Origin: Phycisphaeraceae bacterium
GTDB lineage: Bacteria > Planctomycetota > Phycisphaerae > Phycisphaerales > Phycisphaeraceae
NCBI GenBank assembly: GCA_020850375.1
Contig: JADZET010000238.1
Location: forward strand, 1 to 18,115
DNA: 18,115 nt
Direction of reading: 5' to 3'
The notes beneath the pieces were generated by a model. The model worked only from the letters and a program-made list of their open reading frames with translations. It did no database searches and was not told where the DNA came from. This document shows, piece after piece, positions 14,153 through 18,115 of this stretch (within the stretch, counting starts at the first letter, position 1; each line of letters starts with the position of its first letter). The position numbers were made by a program, and so were the translations under genes.

Positions 14153-15877
14153 TCACGCGCGCGGCTCGTGGAATGTGTCGGTTAATAAGCGTTTGACGGT
14201 GTCGTACGCCATCTTCGGCCGGCGGTACTCGTCGACGAGGCCCTTGTTGTTGAAGCCTCGGGCGCGGTTCATGATGCGGCTGACGTGCTCGGAGGATCGG
14301 AAGTCGTTGTAGAGCCAGATGGCCAGGCCGGTGTAATCCTTGGGATGGCTGAGGATGTGATTGATGACGGTCTCGAGCAGACGGGCCTGGTAGGGCTCGC
14401 TCCAGCGGTCGGCGTTCCAGTCGCGGAAGCCGGCGAGGCCCTCGGCGCCGATCTCGGAGATGATCAGGGGGCGGTCGCCGACGTTCTTAGCCCGCATGAA
14501 GCCGACGATGGCGTCGAGCTCCTGGGGGATGTTCTCGATCTCCCGCCAGTACCAGCCGGGGTAGGTGTTGATCGAGACGACGTCGCAGAGGTCGAGGCAG
14601 AGGTCGTCCTTGGGGTGATTGCAGGCGTAGGTCACGGGGCGGGTGGGATCGAGCTGGCGGATCAGGCCCAGCAGGCGCTCGTAGGCTGGACGGCTGGCGG
14701 GGATATGGCTCTCGCTCTCGTTGAGGATGCCCCAGAGGATGACGCAGGGGTGATTCTTCGACGCCGCGATCATGGCGCGGATCTGCTGCTCCTGGAGGCT
14801 GAGGAAGTATTCGTCGGTCAGGTGCTCAGCCTTGTGCTGCCAGCCGATGGATTCCTGCCAGACGAGCAGGCCGGCCTGGTCGCAGAGGTCCAGGAAGCGC
14901 GGGTCCTGCGGGTAGTGGCTGCCGCGGACGAAGTTGCAGCCCATGTCCTTGATGATCTGCACGTCCTGCACCAGAAGGTCCAGCGGCTGGGCGTGGCCGA
15001 ACTGAGGGTGCATCTCGTGGCGGTTGACGCCGCGGAGTTGCAGGGGTTGGCCGTTGAGCAGGAGGTCCTTGCCGCGGACTTCGATGGTCCGCAGGCCGAA
15101 GCGGTCGCACAGGTCGTCTGGCCCGAGCTCGACGTAGATGTCGTGGAGCAAGGGGGTTTGCGGCGACCAGGCCGTGGCCTTGCCCGGAAGGGTGAATTGG
15201 CGGTCGATCCGGCCGGACTTGCCGGTGAGATGGATGTTGCCCGATTCGAGCGGCCGGCCGTCGCAGGAGATCGTCAGGGGGACTTGGCCGGGCTCGCGGT
15301 CGGCGGCCCAGTCGAGGGCGAGGGAGAATTTGCCGGCGGCGACGTCGAGGGTGTTGATCGCAAGGCTCTCGATCCACAGGTCGCCGAGGCGATGCAGCTC
15401 GACGTCGCGGGCGATGCCGCCGTGGTGGTACCAGTCCATGTAGGCCTGGTGCAGCGGGCAACGGGCGGGGTCGATGCGGTTGTCGACCAGGACGACCAGG
15501 TCGTATTCGCCGGCCGGAAGGTCCTGCAGGTCGAAGTGGAAGCGGACGAAGCCGCCGACCTGTTGGCCGAGCTGGCGGGAGGCGCCCTGCTGACGATCTA
15601 TCAGGTGGACGGTGGTGATGTGGTGGGAGCCCTCGAAGCGCAGGCGGTGGCGGACGCCGTCGGTCAGGCGGAGGGTCCGGCGGTAGGCGGTCAGGCCGCG
15701 CTTGCCGGCGTAGCGGGGCGTGGTGTCGAAGCAGCCGGGCACAGCCATACGGTCGTCGAACTGGAGTTCGGCTGGTTTGACGTCGCGGGTGGTGACGTTG
15801 CCCAGGAAGGTGAAGTCCCACAGGCCATTGAGGGACTCGACACGGCGGCGGTGGTGTTCGGGAAAAGCTCTGCTCAT
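14153..15877 (-). CDS. uidA: Beta-glucuronidase, glycoside hydrolase family 2
   Basis: Cytoplasmic GH2 enzyme that hydrolyses beta-D-glucuronides; 574 aa against 603 for E. coli UidA. An N-terminal sugar-binding jelly roll (from VESLNGLWDFTF), a central immunoglobulin-like domain and a C-terminal TIM barrel (from about residue 265) can be traced. Catalytic acid/base Glu387 is in ILWGILNESES and nucleophile Glu475 in LIISEIGAEGLAGF. Asn543-x-Lys545 in RGFNNKGLVDEYRRPK aligns with the N-x-K motif that recognises the glucuronate carboxylate in true glucuronidases (E. coli N566/K568). NTYPGWYW and DRWSEPYQARLLE also match UidA blocks. ATG 15877 was chosen because conserved sequence begins there; the longer open frame upstream overlaps the next gene. 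No signal peptide is present. A 15-bp palindrome lies 59 nt upstream. Beta-galactosidase activity is the main alternative, but the N-x-K motif speaks against it. Confidence 0.9.
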   Translation of the reverse strand: MSRAFPEHHRRRVESLNGLWDFTFLGNVTTRDVKPAELQFDDRMAVPGCFDTTPRYAGKRGLTAYRRTLRLTDGVRHRLRFEGSHHITTVHLIDRQQGASRQLGQQVGGFVRFHFDLQDLPAGEYDLVVLVDNRIDPARCPLHQAYMDWYHHGGIARDVELHRLGDLWIESLAINTLDVAAGKFSLALDWAADREPGQVPLTISCDGRPLESGNIHLTGKSGRIDRQFTLPGKATAWSPQTPLLHDIYVELGPDDLCDRFGLRTIEVRGKDLLLNGQPLQLRGVNRHEMHPQFGHAQPLDLLVQDVQIIKDMGCNFVRGSHYPQDPRFLDLCDQAGLLVWQESIGWQHKAEHLTDEYFLSLQEQQIRAMIAASKNHPCVILWGILNESESHIPASRPAYERLLGLIRQLDPTRPVTYACNHPKDDLCLDLCDVVSINTYPGWYWREIENIPQELDAIVGFMRAKNVGDRPLIISEIGAEGLAGFRDWNADRWSEPYQARLLETVINHILSHPKDYTGLAIWLYNDFRSSEHVSRIMNRARGFNNKGLVDEYRRPKMAYDTVKRLLTDTFHEPRA

Positions 15878-15935
15878 GAGAACGGCACTCTGGCCCCGGG
15901 TGTGGTGAACCGGGCGTTTGTGGTCAGGGATGAGG

Positions 15936-15950
15936 GTTCTTAATAAGAAC
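15936..15950. promoter_or_regulatory. Candidate operator: 15-bp perfect palindrome before the glucuronidase
   Basis: GTTCTTAATAAGAAC is perfectly two-fold symmetric about its central A. Its near edge is 59 nt upstream of the glucuronidase ATG (15877). It is AT-rich in an otherwise GC-rich setting and has the size of a site for a dimeric repressor. It also forms the T-rich trailer of the adjacent terminator-like hairpin on the minus strand, so the symmetry may partly serve termination. Confidence 0.5.
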
Positions 15951-15982
15951 AGGTCCGAACCTGTGTAACAAGTTCGGACCTG
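15950..15982 (-). terminator. Probable rho-independent terminator of the gene at 16008-16511
   Basis: CAGGTCCGAAC (15950-15960) and GTTCGGACCTG (15972-15982) form a perfect 11-bp stem with an 11-nt loop. In minus-strand direction it begins 26 nt after the stop at 16008 and is followed by TTCTTATTAAG, a T-rich trailer. An alternative hairpin ACAGGT-CCGA-ACCTGT (15949-15964) overlaps it. Confidence 0.6.
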
Positions 15983-16007
15983 GGGGGTTCGGTTTGAACA
16001 AGAGGAA

Positions 16008-16511
16008 TCAGTCGGCGTCGAGGGCTTCGACGGGCTCCTGGGCGTGCTTTCCGGTGGCGGCGGCGTGCTTGCGTTTGGCCAGGTCCATGAGCATCTCGGC
16101 CTCGGCGTCGCCGAGGAGCAGCCAGGTAGCCCAGTAGTTATGGACCGCCCGCTTGGCCCCGATGAGCCCCTCACGGATGTACTTGCGCAGGCGCTTGCCC
16201 AGCAGCAGCTCACGCAGGTCTTCGGGTACGGGCACGCAGATCAGGGGGTTGACAGGGTCCGGCACGAGGTAGCACAGGACGTTCTCGCCCTGGTAAGGCT
16301 TGGGCAAGAGGGCGCGCAGGGTCCATTTCCAGGACGGCCCGTACCAGATCAGGTCGAGGCGTACGCCCTCGAGCTCGCTGATGTGCTTGGCGAGCTTGTC
16401 GAAAGCCTTGCGATGATGGGAGCTCAGGCCGGCCACCAGTTTGGCGGGGGTCGGCTCGGTCCATCGATCGTGCCAGGCGGAGGGGATGTTGTAGGAAGCT
16501 GTCGTGGCCAT
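16008..16511 (-). CDS. Conserved-looking hypothetical protein, possibly DUF3788-like
   Basis: Not firmly recognised. A soluble 167-aa protein with no signal peptide or membrane segment. The central part, DLIWYGPSWKWTLRALLP ... ENVLCYLVPDP ... PLICVPVPEDL, has the pattern of short aromatic strands followed by 'LCYL' that is seen in DUF3788-type proteins; this is only a resemblance. A basic helix, GKRLRKYIREGLIGAKRAVHNYWATWLLL, and an acidic/basic C-terminal helical tail with a flexible end (HAQEPVEALDAD) follow. ATG 16511 has no clear Shine-Dalgarno. Its last codons are followed by a terminator-like hairpin, so it is probably not co-transcribed with the downstream glucuronidase. Coding is supported by length, the absence of a better alternative frame and a plausible amino-acid composition. 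Confidence 0.65.
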   Translation of the reverse strand: MATTASYNIPSAWHDRWTEPTPAKLVAGLSSHHRKAFDKLAKHISELEGVRLDLIWYGPSWKWTLRALLPKPYQGENVLCYLVPDPVNPLICVPVPEDLRELLLGKRLRKYIREGLIGAKRAVHNYWATWLLLGDAEAEMLMDLAKRKHAAATGKHAQEPVEALDAD

Positions 16512-16998
16512 GGAGTGTCCGTTTCTGATCTGAACCAGGTCTTCATCTAGGGTTACGACGAATTATCCTCCGGGGTTCGCTAGGAGTCCCAAACAGGGTT
16601 CATCTGGGCATGTCGGGGGGTCCAAGGCGTGGGAATCACCCACCATCTTACCTTTAGTAAGGTCCGAAAGCGACTTACTGGAAGGCGGCGATCAGACTGT
16701 TGCCACGGGGGGAGATCGGGGAGAGGGCGTCACTCGGATATTTATAATAAGTAAATATTATTTATAGCATTACTGTTTTTTAATGGATCAGCCCCGGGGG
16801 CGTGTCCCACGAGTCGATCAGCCTGTTGTGCCCGCGATGGTGGGCAGTGCTGGCCCAGGAAATTCGCTAAGCTGCCTATTCTGTCAGTCGACGGGGGTTC
16901 GGTGGGCAGGTAGGATCAGGTCCAGTGGCCTCCGGCGGGAAAAATCTGGTGGACGGGGGATGGGGGGGTAAGTGGGGTCCGTCGCCTAGCATCGCGTG
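16512..16998. other. 487-nt gene-free stretch with hairpins and an AT-rich island
   Basis: No convincing gene. The region separates a minus-strand gene from the plus-strand response regulator, so it should contain divergent promoters. Visible structure: GTGGG-AATCA-CCCAC (16629-16643); CTTAC-CTTTA-GTAAG (16647-16661), whose right arm can alternatively pair with GACTTAC (16672-16678); and an AT-rich island at about 16738-16784. No tRNA or known riboswitch was recognised. Confidence 0.7.
16738..16784. promoter_or_regulatory. AT-rich island, possible promoter region
   Basis: About 47 bp almost free of G and C inside a strongly GC-rich region. It contains a perfect TATAAT (16743-16748) on the + strand without a matching -35 box at 16-18 nt. 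It also contains an inverted repeat ATAATA (16744-16749)-AGTAAA-TATTAT (16756-16761). It could serve the response regulator (start 16999) or the minus-strand gene at 16511; neither is shown. Confidence 0.4.
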
Positions 16999-17574
16999 AT
17001 GACCATGACCAACACCAACGCGCCAACGTCCCCAGCCCCCACGCCCAGCGTCCAGAAGGCGGGCCCGGATATCGACGCCAGCGAGTCGACGATCCTGATC
17101 GTCGACGACAACGCCCAGAACGTGGAGCTTTTGCAGGCTTACCTCGAGGCCCTGCACTGTCAGACACTCACGGCGTATGACGGCCTGGAGGCGGTCCGGC
17201 TGGTCGAGGCCAGCGACCCCAAGCCGGACCTGGTGCTGCTGGACATCATGATGCCCAAGATGAGCGGCTTCGAGGTCTGCCGGAAACTGAAGGAAAACCC
17301 GGCGACACGGCCCATTCCCATCATCATGGTGACGGCGCTCAATGAGTTGGGGGACATTGAGCGGGCGGTCGAGTGCGGGACGGATGACTTCCTGAGCAAG
17401 CCGATCAACAAGCTCGAACTGCTGACACGGGTCAAGTCGCTGCTGAGGGTGCGGCACCTGAAGCGTGAGCTGGACCGGACGATGGCGCACATCCAGGACA
17501 TCGAGTCGCGTCCGGGCGGGGGTGTCGGGGGTTCCGGGGGCGTCGGGGGTTCCGGGGGTTCCGGGGGGGCGTGA
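16999..17574 (+). CDS. Single-domain response regulator with Gly-rich tail
   Basis: CheY-like receiver protein of 191 aa from ATG 16999. In-frame GTG 16996 and ATG 17005 are equally possible, with no clear Shine-Dalgarno. A Thr/Pro-rich leader of about 30 residues precedes the receiver domain: TILIVDDNAQNVELL with acidic Asp36-Asp37, VLLDIMMPKMSGFEVC with phospho-acceptor Asp82, IIMVTALNE with Thr112, and DDFLSKPINKLELLTRVKSLL with Lys134. All signalling residues are intact. A short helix (RHLKRELDRTMAHIQDIE) of the kind that links to GGDEF or HD-GYP outputs follows, but no output domain exists. The protein ends in a Gly/Ser/Val run (from RPGGGVGG) encoded by a 9-nt microsatellite. It may act through protein contact, for example in motility given the flagellin gene downstream; no partner kinase is in view. 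Confidence 0.92.
   Translation: MTMTNTNAPTSPAPTPSVQKAGPDIDASESTILIVDDNAQNVELLQAYLEALHCQTLTAYDGLEAVRLVEASDPKPDLVLLDIMMPKMSGFEVCRKLKENPATRPIPIIMVTALNELGDIERAVECGTDDFLSKPINKLELLTRVKSLLRVRHLKRELDRTMAHIQDIESRPGGGVGGSGGVGGSGGSGGA
17517..17570. repeat. GGGGGTTCC-type 9-nt tandem repeat in the response-regulator 3' end
   Basis: Degenerate 9-nt units alternate GGGGGTTCC and GGGGGCGTC, ending in a G7 run just before the stop at 17574. They encode GGS/GGV steps at the C-terminus. Length polymorphism by slippage is likely, and in multiples of 9 it would keep the frame. Confidence 0.85.
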
Positions 17575-17943
17575 AGTTTGGGGGGCCGGGTCGGGGCTGA
17601 GTTCGTCCACAAGAAAAAGAAGAAGGTCGCTTGGCGTTCGCCCCCGCGTGGAGTACGGGGGGGGTCGGTTTTAACGTTCCGGCAAGGTGTGCGGGCGGTA
17701 GCGACGGGGTTGGCGGTGGGGGCTGGGCAAAAGATATCGGCCGTGCGGGCGGGGCGTGAGAATTCTCCAGCCCTGCGCGTCCTGCCCGATCATCCCAGCC
17801 GGTTGCAGCGCCGATCCAACCCGTGACACCGAGACCATGTGCCCAGGGCGGGCCGTGGGAAACGGGTCGGCGCGAGGCGTCTAACCAACACACCGCCCTG
17901 TGGGGCAGCCCACGCCAAGCAACCACCTGCAGGGGAGAACACC
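17575..17943. other. 369-nt gene-free stretch: flagellin upstream region
   Basis: No convincing reading frame. I looked for sigma-28-type and sigma-54-type promoters and found no pair with correct spacing; GCCGATCC at 17810-17817 resembles a sigma-28 -10 element but has no TAAA upstream at the required distance. A small hairpin, GTGGG-GCAG-CCCAC (17900-17913), and the palindrome CCTGCAGG (17926-17933) overlapping the Shine-Dalgarno lie in the likely 5' leader. Confidence 0.6.
17931..17937 (+). promoter_or_regulatory. Ribosome binding site of flagellin
   Basis: AGGGGAG with six-nt spacing to ATG 17944. Its first three bases are part of the palindrome CCTGCAGG, which could partly mask it. Confidence 0.75.
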
Positions 17944-18115
17944 ATGAGTCGGATCAACACCAACATCACGTCCCTGATCTCGCAGCGGGTCCTGAATCAG
18001 CAGCAGAGCGCTCTGACCAAGAGCCTCGAGCGGCTGAGCACGGGCTACCGCATCAACCGCGGCTCGGATGACCCGGCCGGCCTGATCGCCAGCGAGAAGC
18101 TGCGGTCGGAGAAGA
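17944..18115 (+). CDS. fliC: Flagellin, N-terminal part (3' end outside window)
   Basis: The first 57 codons of a flagellar filament protein, running off the window end. The N-terminus reads MSRINTNITSLISQRVLNQQ and continues with QSALTKSLERLSTGYRIN and GSDDPAGLIASEKLRSE. This is the D0/D1 coiled-coil segment of flagellins, with the hallmark LERLSTGYRIN..SDDPAG. This segment is also the known secretion and polymerisation region. The start is fixed by AGGGGAG at proper spacing. The gene indicates that the organism can form a flagellum; whether it belongs to a multi-flagellin locus cannot be seen. Confusion with the hook-associated protein FlgL is possible in principle but less likely, given the 'RINTN' start. 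Confidence 0.93.
   Translation, partial: MSRINTNITSLISQRVLNQQQSALTKSLERLSTGYRINRGSDDPAGLIASEKLRSEK

Noticed and set aside
11499..14156. An 885-codon open frame on the minus strand opposite the oxidoreductase and polymerase genes
   Set aside because: It is an antisense shadow caused by high GC; composition is dominated by Arg/Pro/His, there are no domains, and the + strand has two genes with intact catalytic motifs.
14285..15943. A 552-codon plus-strand open frame opposite the glucuronidase
   Set aside because: Val/Asp/Glu/Gly-rich antisense shadow; the minus strand has the complete GH2 enzyme.
16562..16612. Possible tRNA T-arm around GGGGTTCGCTAGGAGTCCC
   Set aside because: No acceptor stem, anticodon arm or correct loop length can be built on either strand.
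16783..16971. A 62-codon plus-strand open frame in the gap before the response regulator
   Set aside because: No ribosome site, no recognisable domain, and Gly/Arg-rich composition as expected from GC-rich non-coding sequence.
17578..17826. An 82-codon plus-strand open frame between the response regulator and flagellin
   Set aside because: No ribosome site or conserved-looking segment; low-complexity KKKKK and Gly/Arg-rich sequence.
17690..17830. Sigma-54 or sigma-28 promoter for flagellin
   Set aside because: Partial matches (GCCGATCC at 17810; GC-rich GG-N10-GC at about 17711) lack the partner box at correct spacing and are expected by chance in this composition.

Overview
The window looks like high-GC chromosomal DNA from a planctomycete-type bacterium, most likely class Phycisphaerae or a relative. 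This is inference from gene content and repeat style: a pentahaem nitrite reductase, a large membrane-anchored beta-propeller protein, a Pfam FAD_oxidored-type flavoprotein, a small zinc-ribbon protein, a flagellin, and CACGGAG-type palindromic intergenic repeats. No rRNA, tRNA, CRISPR array, transposase or phage gene was seen.

Layout. (1) 1-933 is the 3' part of nrfA (ammonia-forming nitrite reductase), followed by a beta-propeller membrane protein ending at 2761, both on the + strand. (2) 2779-8972 on the - strand is a complete seven-gene Mrp (Mnh) Na+/H+ antiporter operon, transcribed mrpA-B-C-D-E-F-G. It is split into blocks A / BC / DEF / G: genes within a block overlap or lie within about 15 nt, whereas each gap between blocks (86-142 nt) holds a palindromic repeat element. 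(3) 9221-10768 on the - strand is a family-39-type membrane glycosyltransferase. (4) 11001-13823 on the + strand carries an FAD-dependent oxidoreductase and then a Y-family DNA polymerase. (5) 13874-16511 on the - strand holds, in the direction of transcription, a hypothetical protein, a cytoplasmic beta-glucuronidase and a zinc-ribbon miniprotein. A hairpin and a perfect 15-bp palindrome separate the hypothetical gene from the glucuronidase. (6) A 487-nt gene-free stretch contains a roughly 50-bp AT-rich island. It is followed on the + strand by a single-domain response regulator with a repeat-derived Gly-rich tail, another gene-free stretch, and the first 57 codons of flagellin, cut by the window end.

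How the genes work together. The Mrp complex would exchange cytoplasmic Na+ for external H+ at the inner membrane, giving sodium and alkali tolerance and coupling to the proton gradient that NrfA-type nitrite respiration helps sustain. The glucuronidase would release glucuronic acid from imported glucuronides. The response regulator and flagellin suggest that a motility region starts at the right edge. No classical new system (defence, mobile or biosynthetic cluster) can be supported. The most interesting material is non-coding: the alternating hairpin layout of the mrp operon, the operator-like palindrome before the glucuronidase, the 11-bp-period direct repeat before the polymerase, and short GGGGTTCC repeats that appear to have entered coding sequences.
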